A stretch of DNA of 64,000 nucleotides from CAWBRT01 sp963814745 (GTDB taxonomy: Bacteria > Acidobacteriota > Terriglobia > Terriglobales > Acidobacteriaceae), in NCBI GenBank assembly GCA_963814745.1, contig CAWFEA010000002.1, positions 1-64,000 of the forward strand, read 5' to 3'. The number at the start of each line of letters is the position of its first letter. Within the stretch, counting starts at the first letter, position 1. The position numbers and the translations under genes are program-made. The notes beneath the pieces are model-generated. The model was not told the DNA's origin, made no database searches, and worked only from the letters and a program-made list of their open reading frames with translations. Of this stretch, positions 52,985 to 61,311 are shown in pieces.

Positions 52985-53012
52985 GTTTACCGTCAGCTTA
53001 CAAAGTCTTTAC
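52985..53012 (-). promoter_or_regulatory. phased GTAAR half-sites, minus-strand orientation
   Basis: On the minus strand GTAAA (53012-53008), GTAAG (53001-52997) and GTAAAC (52990-52985) occur exactly 11 bases apart. They lie about 90-115 bases upstream of the sigma-factor start. Confidence 0.5.
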
Positions 53013-53099
53013 CGTCCCACCGGCTCGGGCTCGCTACACTCAATCGGGACCTCTGTCGGGCAGTTTTCAATCCCGCAGGTTCCGGCGAAGCCGGGAGCA

Positions 53100-53636
53100 A
53101 TGTTGGCGATGAATTCCGAGAGACCCGTTAGTCGCGAGACCCCGGTACGCAACGGAAGCGACATACTTGCCGGTACGGTACAGCGTTATGCTTCGCGCCT
53201 GTTCGTTTTTCTCTACCGATTGACCGGTGATATTCACACGGCCGAGAGCCTGGTCGACGATGTGTTTATGGAGTTTTTCCGGCACTCCGGCCAGCGCGCG
53301 CGCGCCAACCCTCTGGTTGCTCTCTACGGCATCGCCGCCCAGGTCGCGGCGCGCCGCCTCGCAAGCAAGGCGGAAGTGCCTTTCCGGCGGAGTTTGCCGG
53401 ATTCGACCGTAACCGGCCTGCCGACGGAAGATTCCGCCTGCCGCCAAAAACTCGCTCCAGTTCTCGACCGCTTGTTTGCGCTTCCAGTTCCTCAGCGCGC
53501 GGCGGTGTTGATGCGCAAGTACGATTGCCTGGACTACGTCTCGATCGCGCGGGCGCTGCATTTGGACGAAGGCGCCGCCGCGTCCCTGGTGCGAGAGGGC
53601 TATCGGCAGTTGTGCGGCGCCGCTAAACTAGCCTGA
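53100..53636 (+). CDS. ECF-like sigma factor
   Basis: 178 residues from ATG 53100 (ATG 53109 is an in-frame alternative). Region 2-like: YASRLFVFLYRLTGDIHTAE, SLVDDVFMEFFRHSGQ. Region 4-like: LDRLFALPVPQRAAVLMRKY, DCLDYVSIARALHLDEGAAA and LVREGYRQL. The sequence is divergent from well-known ECF groups, and the region-2 promoter-melting part is weak. No anti-sigma factor gene is adjacent: an ABC substrate-binding gene follows. It could be a regulator derived from an ECF factor. Confidence 0.78.
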   Translation: MLAMNSERPVSRETPVRNGSDILAGTVQRYASRLFVFLYRLTGDIHTAESLVDDVFMEFFRHSGQRARANPLVALYGIAAQVAARRLASKAEVPFRRSLPDSTVTGLPTEDSACRQKLAPVLDRLFALPVPQRAAVLMRKYDCLDYVSIARALHLDEGAAASLVREGYRQLCGAAKLA

Positions 53637-53820
53637 CAGAACCGACAGCCGCGCCAGTCAGTCAGAGCCTCAATGCCCCGAGCACCAAGCTGCTCGCGAA
53701 GGCGCTCCCACGGCGCGAGTGATCGATTTTGGGCTTTACAGCACAGTGGGCATCTGATATCTCTGTTCCATTCGCCGCACGCTGTAGGGATCACACAAGT
53801 CTTAAATCAGGAGAAATATC

Positions 53821-54951
53821 ATGCGTAAGGTCTCGACTCTTGCCCTGTTCTGCCTCGCCGCCGCAATGACTGCGATAAGCCTTCACGCCGCCGATACCCT
53901 GAAAATAGGTATCGTGGCGCCAACCAGCGGCGCCGCTGCCGAGGCAGGGCGCTATGAAATGCAAGGGGCTAAGCTCGCGGTCGATGAAATCAACAAGGCC
54001 GGGGGGGTACTGGGTAAACAGATCGAACTGATTTCCGAGGACGATCAGACGACCAATCCCGGAGCCGTTATGGCGTTCAGCAGGCTTGCGGGCAACAAGG
54101 ACATCGCCGCTTTCATCGGCACGGTCCGCAGCACCCAAATGATGGCCATCGCGCCTGATGTGCTCAAACTGGGCAAGCCACTGATGATCGGCGGCACCGA
54201 TCCCGAACTCACGCATATGGGCAACCCGTGGCTGTTCCGCTTCCGCCCGAACGATTCCTATTCGGCGCGAGTGATCGCCGACTACGGGGTCAAGACCCTC
54301 GGCAAGAAGAAGTGGGCCATTGTCCATTCCACCGACGCCTTTGGCACTGCCGGCATGAAGGCTTTAACGGCGACCCTCAAAAGCATGGGCATTGAGCCGG
54401 TTCTGGTGCAAGGCTATGCCAACAACTCGCAGGACTTCACGCCCGTAGCCCTCGCCCTTAAGCGTTCGGGAGCTGACATCATGTGCTCCTATATGACCTT
54501 CGAAACCGATCTGGGCATCTTCGCGAAACAGCTCCGCCAGTTCGGCGTCAATATTCCGTGGGTTGGTTCGCCTTCCACCGTAACCATAACCGCGCTCAGG
54601 CTCGCCGGGCCTGCGCTCTACGGAACTTATGCGGTGTCCGATTTCCATAAGGACTCAAGCCCCGCTTCGAAGGCGTACGCGACCAAGTACCAGAGCGCTT
54701 ACAAAGCAGCGCCTGACTTCCTCAGCGCCTGGTCTTATGACGCGGTGCATGTGATTGCCATGGCCATCAACAACGCCAAGAGCACCGACCCCGCGAAAAT
54801 CCGGCAGGCGATACTCGCGATCAAGGGATACAAGGGAGCCCAAGGCACTTACAACTTCGACAAGAATGGGGACGGACTACATGGCTACAACATTGTGAAG
54901 AACAATGACGGAACGATTGTGTTTGACAAACACATCGATTTCACTGATTAG
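53821..54951 (+). CDS. branched-chain amino acid-type ABC substrate-binding protein (copy 1)
   Basis: 376 residues; CAGGAG precedes ATG 53821. The signal peptide ends in LHAADTLKIG. The Peripla_BP_6 (LivJ/K-like) domain shows GIVAPTSGAAAEAGRYEMQG, GGVLGKQIELISEDDQTTNP, IGTVRSTQMMAIAP and GYKGAQGTYNFDKNGDGLHG. Members bind leucine/isoleucine/valine, amides, urea or aromatic acids. The ligand is not readable. A very similar paralogue follows 159 bases downstream and the permease/ATPase genes come after it. Confidence 0.9.
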   Translation: MRKVSTLALFCLAAAMTAISLHAADTLKIGIVAPTSGAAAEAGRYEMQGAKLAVDEINKAGGVLGKQIELISEDDQTTNPGAVMAFSRLAGNKDIAAFIGTVRSTQMMAIAPDVLKLGKPLMIGGTDPELTHMGNPWLFRFRPNDSYSARVIADYGVKTLGKKKWAIVHSTDAFGTAGMKALTATLKSMGIEPVLVQGYANNSQDFTPVALALKRSGADIMCSYMTFETDLGIFAKQLRQFGVNIPWVGSPSTVTITALRLAGPALYGTYAVSDFHKDSSPASKAYATKYQSAYKAAPDFLSAWSYDAVHVIAMAINNAKSTDPAKIRQAILAIKGYKGAQGTYNFDKNGDGLHGYNIVKNNDGTIVFDKHIDFTD

Positions 54952-55110
54952 TGCGGTGCCCAAAAGGCTACGGCTTCTGCCTGCGAGCGATGTCGTAATT
55001 CCGGCAGCGCGCGTGGCAGTGTAAGTGCAACCTTTACATGACAGGGGAAATTTGATATCTGTTTTGATCATTGCAAAGTAAAGCAAATCTGCGATTTCTA
55101 AGGATACGCC

Positions 55111-56247
55111 ATGCGTAAATGGATCACACTCGCCGTGCTCGGGCTCGCTGCCGCGATGACCGTCGGCGCGCTAAATCTACATGCAGCCGACACTATCAAG
55201 ATTGGTGTGGTGGCCCCGCTTACAGGCCCCGCCGCCGAAACTGGAAGTTACCAGATCAAGGGCGCCAAACTTGCCGTTGAGGAAATCAATAAGGCCGGCG
55301 GCGTGCTTGGCAAACCGGTCGAACTGATCATTGAAGACGATCAGACAACCAATCCCGGCATCATCATGGCGTTTAGCAGGTTGGCCGGCAACAAGGATAT
55401 CGTCGGCTTCCTCGGCTCAATCCGGAGCACGCAGGTGAACGCCATGTCGCCCGACGCTATAAAGGTGGGCAGGCCGGTTATGATCGGCGGTACCGATCCT
55501 GAACTCACCCACATGGGCAACCCGTGGTACTTCCGCACCCGGCCGAACGATTCCTATTCGGCGCGAGTGATCGCCGATTACGGAGTCAAGACCCTCGGCA
55601 AGAAGAAGTGGGCCATTGTCCATTCCACCGACGCCTTTGGCACCGGCGGCATGAAGGCGCTGGTCGCAAGCCTTAAAAGTATGGGCATCACCCCGGTCTT
55701 GATCCAGGGCTATACCAACAATTCGTCGGATTACACCCCCGTAGCGCTGGCCGTGAAGCGTTCCGGAGCCGATATTCTGGCCAGCTACGTGACCTTTGAG
55801 ACCGACCTTGGCATCATGGCGAAGCAGATCCGCCAGGTAGGCGCAAACATGCCTTGGGTGGGTTCGGCAACGAATATGTCCACCACCGCCCTTCGGCTTG
55901 CAGGCTCGGCGCTCAACGGCACCTACGTGGTAGCCGACTTTACCCGGGAATCATGCCCCGGCGCCACCGCCTATGCCGCAAAATATGACGCGGCATATAA
56001 GTTAGCAGCCGATCACTTCAGCGCCTGGGCTTATGACGGCATGCATGTGCTGGCACTTGCCATCAACAATGCCAAGAGCACGGACCCGGCGAAGATACGG
56101 CAGGCAATCCTCGCGATTAAGGATTACAAAGGCGCCGAAGGCACGTACAACTTCGACAAGAATGGAGACGGGCTGCACGGCTATAACGTAGTGAAGAATA
56201 TCAATGGGAAGATTGTGTTTGACAAGCACATTGACTTCAAAGACTAA
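55111..56247 (+). CDS. branched-chain amino acid-type ABC substrate-binding protein (copy 2)
   Basis: 378 residues; AAGGAT precedes ATG 55111. Same architecture as copy 1: signal peptide ending NLHAADTIKIG, GVVAPLTGPAAETGSYQIKG, LIEDDQTTNPGIIMAFSRLA, and a C-terminal GAEGTYNFDKNGDGLHGYNV. The two proteins are closely similar over their whole length, with differences in the ligand-cleft side (SPSTVTITAL against SATNMSTTAL), so they may bind different ligands. A strong terminator separates this gene from the permease gene. Confidence 0.9.
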   Translation: MRKWITLAVLGLAAAMTVGALNLHAADTIKIGVVAPLTGPAAETGSYQIKGAKLAVEEINKAGGVLGKPVELIIEDDQTTNPGIIMAFSRLAGNKDIVGFLGSIRSTQVNAMSPDAIKVGRPVMIGGTDPELTHMGNPWYFRTRPNDSYSARVIADYGVKTLGKKKWAIVHSTDAFGTGGMKALVASLKSMGITPVLIQGYTNNSSDYTPVALAVKRSGADILASYVTFETDLGIMAKQIRQVGANMPWVGSATNMSTTALRLAGSALNGTYVVADFTRESCPGATAYAAKYDAAYKLAADHFSAWAYDGMHVLALAINNAKSTDPAKIRQAILAIKDYKGAEGTYNFDKNGDGLHGYNVVKNINGKIVFDKHIDFKD

Positions 56248-56275
56248 CCGGGCGCACACCCGCATTGAACCGTAT

Positions 56276-56304
56276 CGGGCGAGCAACCACTCGCCCGCTT
56301 TTTT
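56276..56304 (+). terminator. intrinsic terminator/attenuator between binding-protein and permease genes
   Basis: CGGGCGAG (56276-56283) pairs perfectly with CTCGCCCG (56290-56297) over a 6-base loop, followed by CTTTTTTGG. It lies only 9 bases before the permease start, so it would lower permease expression relative to the binding protein. Confidence 0.8.
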
Positions 56305-56312
56305 GGTGGCCT

Positions 56313-57188
56313 ATGGGAATCGCACTCCAACTTCTTTTCACCGGGCTTGGCATCGGCAGCATTTATTCCTTGGTGGCTCTGGGTTTTGTATTGATCTACC
56401 GTGCGACCAACGTGGTCAATTTTGCCCAGGGCGATTTCGCCATGCTGGGCGCTTTCTCGATGACCGTGCTGACCATCAATCTGGGGATGCGATACTGGCT
56501 CAGCCTCCTGATCACGATGGCTGCCATGGCCGTTTTTGGCGCGCTCTTTAATCTCGGAGTTTACTATCCACTCCGCAATCGCAGTTTTCTGCCGGTCATC
56601 ATCAGCACCATCGGAGCGTCAATTCTGCTTGAAAACGGCGTACTCGCCGCCTACGGTCCGCAGCCGCAGAGCCTGCCGAGCGTCTTCGAGTCGCAGGGCT
56701 TCAGCATTGGAACCGTATTCTTTGACAGTCAGTATGTGGTCATTCTGGTCGTAACCGTGGCCATGGTCGCCTTCCAGTACCTGCTTTTTGAGCGCACGCT
56801 GCTCGGCAAGAAAATGCAGGCGACCTCGCAGGACAAGGAAATGGCCAGCATGCTCGGCATTCCGGTGGCGCTGATGATCATGATTACGTTCATTTATAGC
56901 GCCGTATTGGGTGGGCTTGCCGGGGTTCTTGTCGGACCCATTCTCTTTGTATCGGTCGGTATGGGCTCCTCCATCGCGCTCAAGGCATTTGCCGCCAGCA
57001 TCGTCGGCGGCTTCGGCGACGTGACTGGGGCGATTGTCGGAGGCTTGACGCTCGGCGTCGTCGAGACCTTCGGCGCGGCTTACATCTCCGTGCCTTACAA
57101 GGATGCCTTTGCCTTCCTCCTTCTGCTGGTGATTCTGCTGGTGCGGCCGCAAGGCATCTTCGGGGAAAGGATCGCGGAAAAGGCATGA
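56313..57188 (+). CDS. livH: ABC transporter permease, LivH type
   Basis: 291 residues from ATG 56313, which gives the usual LivH N terminus (MGIALQLLFTGLGIGSIYSL). The longer frame to 56265 would run through the terminator hairpin. Eight hydrophobic segments; the conserved block is LGFVLIYRATNVVNFAQGDF with AMLGAF. The C terminus VLLVRPQGIFGERIAEKA is typical. It forms the inner-membrane channel with the LivM part of the next protein. It overlaps that gene by 4 bases (ATGA). Confidence 0.93.
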   Translation: MGIALQLLFTGLGIGSIYSLVALGFVLIYRATNVVNFAQGDFAMLGAFSMTVLTINLGMRYWLSLLITMAAMAVFGALFNLGVYYPLRNRSFLPVIISTIGASILLENGVLAAYGPQPQSLPSVFESQGFSIGTVFFDSQYVVILVVTVAMVAFQYLLFERTLLGKKMQATSQDKEMASMLGIPVALMIMITFIYSAVLGGLAGVLVGPILFVSVGMGSSIALKAFAASIVGGFGDVTGAIVGGLTLGVVETFGAAYISVPYKDAFAFLLLLVILLVRPQGIFGERIAEKA

Positions 57189-58975
57189 GCGAGCGAACCT
57201 TCAGCGTGACCTCCAACCCCGGCAATATCGCGGGCAAGATCTTCAGCGCCGGCGTCTATCTAGCCGCCGCCGGAGTTTCCATCGGGTTCGTCGCGTTCAC
57301 GTCTTTTCCGGCATACACTCTCAACCTGCTGATGCAAGCCTCGACTTACGCGATTGCCGTGCTGGGGCTTACCATCGTGCTCGGCTACAGCGGGCAGATG
57401 AACTTAGGGCAGGCGGCGTTTTTCGGGATCGGCGCCTACGGCGTGGCTCTCGGCACCACGACCTTCGGCCTGCCATTCTGGGTTGCACTGGCGGCCGGAG
57501 TCGCCGCCGCCGCCGTGGCCGGCGTGGCGCTCGGCCTTATGTCGTTGAGACTCGGCGGCCACTACCTCGCCATGGTAACCATCAGCTTCCAGATGATTCT
57601 CTCCCTGGTGCTGACCAACTGGGTCGAGTTCACCCACGGCCCCGACGGCATTTCCGGAATCGGCCGCCCATCGCATTTTGCCGGGAGCGGTTCTTACCTT
57701 GGTCTCTGCATCGCCGCTCTCTACTTTGTCGGCTTTCTGGTGTGGTATCTGCGCCGGACCAAACTCGGCCGCGCCATGCAGGCCACCCGCGACAACGAAC
57801 TCGCGGCCGGCGTCGTCGGGGTCGATACCTTTGGCACGAAGGTTACAGCCTTCACGCTTTCGGCGATCTTGGGAGGGCTCGGCGGCGGCCTGTTTGCCGG
57901 CGGCTTTGCCTACATCAGCCCGGATCAGTTCAGCTTCAGCGAATCGGTCGTATTCCTGACCATGGCGCTGCTGGGCGGCTCCCGTTCGCCTTTCGGGACG
58001 GTGTTCGGCACCGGACTGCTCATCATGCTGCCGGAGTGGCTACGCTTCCTCAAGACCATTTACCTGGCGGTTTATGGCGGCGCCGTGATCCTGATCATGG
58101 TCTTCATGCCGGATGGCATCCTGGGTTTCGCCGCGATCATCTGGCGAAAACTGCGTCCCGTCAAGCCACTGGCGGGGGGTGAGATTCCGCCCCTGGCACT
58201 ACGCCAACAGAGCGGCCGCGACGAACGGCCGACCACCCTCAAAATATCCGGGTTGGTTAAGCATTTCGGCGGAGTCAAGGCGGTGGACGAAGTCAACATG
58301 AACGTCGCCGGCAACACCGTGCACGCCCTGATCGGCCCCAACGGTTCCGGCAAAACCAGCTTGTTGAATGTGCTGAGCGGAATTTACCGTCCCACCGCCG
58401 GGCATATTGAATTCGATGGCGTAGACATTACTCATCTCAAGCCCTATCAGCGGGCGGGCCACGGTCTCGGACGTACCTTCCAGAACATACGCCTTTTCAC
58501 CGACGTGAATGTGCTCGACAACGTCAAGATTGGCGCTGAGCGCCCCGGCAATGCCATTGGCGGAGCCGCTGCCTTGGAGCGCCACGCCTTGTCCGCTTTG
58601 GATTTCGTGGGGCTGGCCAATCGCGCCTCAGAGGCGGTCGGCAGCCTGTCCTATGGACACCAACGCCTGGTGGAGATTGCCCGCGCGCTGGCCGGAAACC
58701 CCAAGCTGCTGCTGCTCGACGAACCTGGGGCGGGTCTCAACCACGGGGAAAAAGACGAATTAGTCGTGCTCTTGGGACGGCTCAAGGGCCATGGCTTGAC
58801 CATCGTCATTGTCGATCACGATATGCATCTGGTGGAGCGTGTCGCCGATCACATCACGGTGCTGAATTTCGGCCGCCACATCGCCGACGGAGCGCCGGCG
58901 GACGTGCTGCGCAACCCCGACGTGGTCGCAGCCTATCTCGGAAAGGTGGATGAAAATGCGACTCCTCGAGCTTGA
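57185..58975 (+). CDS. LivM-LivG fusion: ABC permease joined to ATP-binding protein
   Basis: 596 residues. Residues ~1-320 are a LivM permease: ITIVLGYSGQMNLGQAAFFG-like block TIVLGYSGQMNLGQAAFFGI, SLRLGGHYLAMVTISFQM, GIGRPSHF and VFMPDGILGFAAI. After a ~30-residue linker, residues ~350-596 are a LivG ATPase: KHFGGVKAVDEVNMNVAG, Walker A GPNGSGKTS, Q-loop TFQNIRLF, signature SYGHQRLVEIARAL, Walker B LLLLDEPGAGLN and H-switch IVDHDM. The ATPase signature is SYGHQ, as in LivG. Fusion fixes one permease to one ATPase; such fusions are known but less common than separate genes. Confidence 0.93.
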   Translation: MSERTFSVTSNPGNIAGKIFSAGVYLAAAGVSIGFVAFTSFPAYTLNLLMQASTYAIAVLGLTIVLGYSGQMNLGQAAFFGIGAYGVALGTTTFGLPFWVALAAGVAAAAVAGVALGLMSLRLGGHYLAMVTISFQMILSLVLTNWVEFTHGPDGISGIGRPSHFAGSGSYLGLCIAALYFVGFLVWYLRRTKLGRAMQATRDNELAAGVVGVDTFGTKVTAFTLSAILGGLGGGLFAGGFAYISPDQFSFSESVVFLTMALLGGSRSPFGTVFGTGLLIMLPEWLRFLKTIYLAVYGGAVILIMVFMPDGILGFAAIIWRKLRPVKPLAGGEIPPLALRQQSGRDERPTTLKISGLVKHFGGVKAVDEVNMNVAGNTVHALIGPNGSGKTSLLNVLSGIYRPTAGHIEFDGVDITHLKPYQRAGHGLGRTFQNIRLFTDVNVLDNVKIGAERPGNAIGGAAALERHALSALDFVGLANRASEAVGSLSYGHQRLVEIARALAGNPKLLLLDEPGAGLNHGEKDELVVLLGRLKGHGLTIVIVDHDMHLVERVADHITVLNFGRHIADGAPADVLRNPDVVAAYLGKVDENATPRA

Positions 58976-59687
58976 TCAGATAACCGCCACATACGGCAAG
59001 GTCGCGGCGCTCGATGGGATCTCTTTTCACATCGACGAGGGTGAAATCGTGGCCCTGCTCGGCGCCAATGGCGCCGGCAAGAGCACGACTCTGCGCGTCA
59101 TTTCGGGACTGCTGAAACCTCGGGCCGGCACCGTGCGCCTGCTCGGCCAAGTCATTTCCGGACACTCTCCCGAATCGATTTTCCGGCTCGGCGTTGCCCA
59201 TGTCCCGGAGCGCCGGCGTGTGTTTCCAGGGCTGACCGTCCGCGAGAACATCATCCTCGGCGGCGCCAACCGCCCGCACTCGACGCGCGTCGAGTTGCAA
59301 TCGGATGCGGAGCACATGTTCGAAATCTTTCCGGAGCTGCGCAACTTCGAGAATGCCCTCGGCTGGATGCTCTCCGGAGGACAGCAGCAGATGGTCGCGA
59401 TCGCCCGGGGCCTGATGTCCCGTCCCAAGATTCTGTTGCTCGACGAGCCATCCCTGGGCCTCGGCCCGCTGATCGTTCAACAGGTCTACAAAGTGATTTC
59501 CGATATTCGCCGCCATGGAACAACCCTGCTGCTGGTCGAGCAGAACGCTAACATGGCGCTCTCGGTTGCCGATCGCGGCTATGTTCTGGAAACCGGCCAC
59601 TTGGTTACCGAAGGCCGGCCAGAAGAACTTTGGGATAATGAGGACGTGCGCGCCGCATACCTGGGAGGCCGCGCCAATCGAGCATAG
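58950..59687 (+). CDS. livF: ABC transporter ATP-binding protein, LivF type
   Basis: 245 residues from ATG 58950 (ATG 58956 also possible), overlapping the fusion gene by 26 bases. Walker A GANGAGKST, Q-loop and LivF-typical GVAHVPERRRVFPGLTVREN, signature LSGGQQQMVAIARGLM, Walker B ILLLDEPSLGLGP, H-switch LLVEQNANMAL, and C-terminal LETGHLVTEGRPEELWDNED. It pairs with the LivG part of the fusion to drive import of the ligand delivered by one or both binding proteins. Confidence 0.94.
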   Translation: MKMRLLELDQITATYGKVAALDGISFHIDEGEIVALLGANGAGKSTTLRVISGLLKPRAGTVRLLGQVISGHSPESIFRLGVAHVPERRRVFPGLTVRENIILGGANRPHSTRVELQSDAEHMFEIFPELRNFENALGWMLSGGQQQMVAIARGLMSRPKILLLDEPSLGLGPLIVQQVYKVISDIRRHGTTLLLVEQNANMALSVADRGYVLETGHLVTEGRPEELWDNEDVRAAYLGGRANRA

Positions 59688-59746
59688 TCCGTTCTCCGGC
59701 TCTTTCGGTCGCCGCCGTGCCGGATTCCTCCCGCAGGAGTGATTGC

Positions 59747-61042
59747 ATGTCTACCTTCAGTTTTCCTCGCATGTTGCTGGTTCGACAGAACTTCCCCGAC
59801 CGGCGAATTGCGGATGTCCCCGGCGAGGTGCGCCGCCAACTGGCGGCCTCGTCCTTCAGGTCGCAATTGAAGCCCGGAGCCAGTGTAGGCATCGGCGTTG
59901 GCAGCCGCGGAATCAGCGGCATTGCCACCATCGTGCGCGCCGCCGTCGACTACTGGAAGCAGCACGGCATGCGCCCGTTCATTATTCCGGCGATGGGAAG
60001 CCACGGCGCGGCCACCGCCGCAGGCCAGGCCGATGTGCTGGCCCACTACGGCGTGGACGAGGCGAACATGGGATGCCCCATCGTCAGCCAGTTGGAGGTG
60101 GTGTCGCTGGGCAAGACGGCAGACAACATCGAAGCCTTCATGGATCGCGCGGCCTACAACGCCGACGGCGTCATGTTGATTAACCGCACCAAATGGCACA
60201 CCGATTTCAGCGGCAAAATCGAAAGCGGCTTGTTCAAGATGATGGCTATCGGCCTCGGCAAATTCGCCGGCGCGCAGCGCTACCACTGCTACGGCTACAA
60301 GCTGGGATTGGAACATGTCATCCGCAGCGTGGGACGCCTGGTGCTGAAGTCAGGCAAGATCGTGGGAGGCTTGGCGATTCTGGAGGATGCCTACCACCAC
60401 ACGGCCAAGCTCGACGCGGTTACCGCCGCCAACATGGAGCAACGCGAGGAGGAGAATCTGGAGCTGGCACGCTCCTGGGTGGGGACGATTCCGGTCGATC
60501 TCGACGTCCTCATCATCGATGAGATCGGCAAACACATCAGCGGGGGCGGCATGGATTGGAAAGTCGTCAACCGTGGCTTCGAGGCGGCGCGCAACCCCTA
60601 TCCTTACGTGCACCGCTTCGAGCGCATCTTCATTATTCGCGATCTCCACCCCTTGAGTTACGGCAACGCCATTGGCCTGGGACTGGCCGAAATTGTTACC
60701 GACCGGCTGGTCAACAAGACCGACTGGGAGCCCACACGCATCAACGGCCTCACATCCCTGGGCTTGGCGAGCATTCGCACGCCGATCCATCTGCCTACGG
60801 ATCGCGAGTGCCTGGCGGCCATCATGCCCACGGTCGGCAAGTTTGAGATGAGCGAAGTCACGCTGGGCTGGATTCGCAACACGCTGGAACTGGGGACGCT
60901 CGCACTGAGCGAAAATCTCAGACCGGAAATCGCCAAAAACCCGATGCTGGAGATTCTGGGCGAGCCCCGAAACATGGAATTCGACGGCGAAGGCAATCTG
61001 ATCAACCTGCTCCCCGATCACTCCCGGGAAGCATCCGCCTGA
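59747..61042 (+). CDS. LarA-like protein (DUF2088 / lactate racemase N-terminal domain)
   Basis: 431 residues from ATG 59747 (GCAGGAGTG upstream; the longer frame is not needed). Landmarks: LKPGASVGIGVGSRGISGIA, PFIIPAMGSHGAATAAGQAD with VLAHYGV (LarA N-domain SHG motif), DGVMLINRTKWHTDFSGKIE, and SGLFKMMAIGLGKFAGAQRY. LarA enzymes are nickel-pincer-cofactor isomerases that racemise or epimerise 2-hydroxyacids. This protein shares the N-domain pattern, but I cannot confirm the cofactor lysine and nickel ligands. It follows the ABC operon by 59 bases and may act on the imported compound. No larB/C/E cofactor genes are in the window. Confidence 0.72.
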   Translation: MSTFSFPRMLLVRQNFPDRRIADVPGEVRRQLAASSFRSQLKPGASVGIGVGSRGISGIATIVRAAVDYWKQHGMRPFIIPAMGSHGAATAAGQADVLAHYGVDEANMGCPIVSQLEVVSLGKTADNIEAFMDRAAYNADGVMLINRTKWHTDFSGKIESGLFKMMAIGLGKFAGAQRYHCYGYKLGLEHVIRSVGRLVLKSGKIVGGLAILEDAYHHTAKLDAVTAANMEQREEENLELARSWVGTIPVDLDVLIIDEIGKHISGGGMDWKVVNRGFEAARNPYPYVHRFERIFIIRDLHPLSYGNAIGLGLAEIVTDRLVNKTDWEPTRINGLTSLGLASIRTPIHLPTDRECLAAIMPTVGKFEMSEVTLGWIRNTLELGTLALSENLRPEIAKNPMLEILGEPRNMEFDGEGNLINLLPDHSREASA

Positions 61043-61060
61043 TGGTCGGCAGCAAAGGCA

Positions 61061-61098
61061 AAGGCCCGAAGCTGTTTGGCTCCGGGCCTTGATTTTTT
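61061..61098. terminator. terminator between the LarA-like gene and the cold-shock gene
   Basis: AAGGCCCG and CGGGCCTT flank a nested AGC/GCT stem (61061-61090), followed by GATTTTTT on the plus strand. The minus side has only short T-runs, so it is strong for the plus-strand gene and weak for the other. Confidence 0.8.
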
Positions 61099-61110
61099 CG
61101 GCCTGCGTCT

Positions 61111-61311
61111 TTACAGAACCTGTACGTTCTCTGCCTGCCAGCCCTTCGGGCCGCGCTTGACATCGAACTGCACCGACTGACCTTCCTGGAGGCTGCGGAA
61201 ACCGTTCGACTGAATTGCCGTGTGATGGACGAATACATCCTCGCCATTCTGACGGCTGATGAAGCCAAAACCCTTGGCGTCGTTAAACCACTTCACTGTT
61301 CCTTGTTCCAC
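61111..61311 (-). CDS. cold-shock protein, CspA family
   Basis: 66 residues from GTG 61311, chosen because MEQGTVKWFNDAKGFGFISR is the normal Csp start; the longer frame to 61434 would add 41 residues unlike the family. RNP-1 is KGFGFI and RNP-2 is DVFVHHTAI; the tail is GPKGWQAENVQVL. It binds single-stranded RNA/DNA as an RNA chaperone. A -35/-10 pair 130-160 bases upstream implies a leader of about 125 bases, similar in length to those of cold-regulated csp mRNAs. Confidence 0.93.
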   Translation of the reverse strand: MEQGTVKWFNDAKGFGFISRQNGEDVFVHHTAIQSNGFRSLQEGQSVQFDVKRGPKGWQAENVQVL

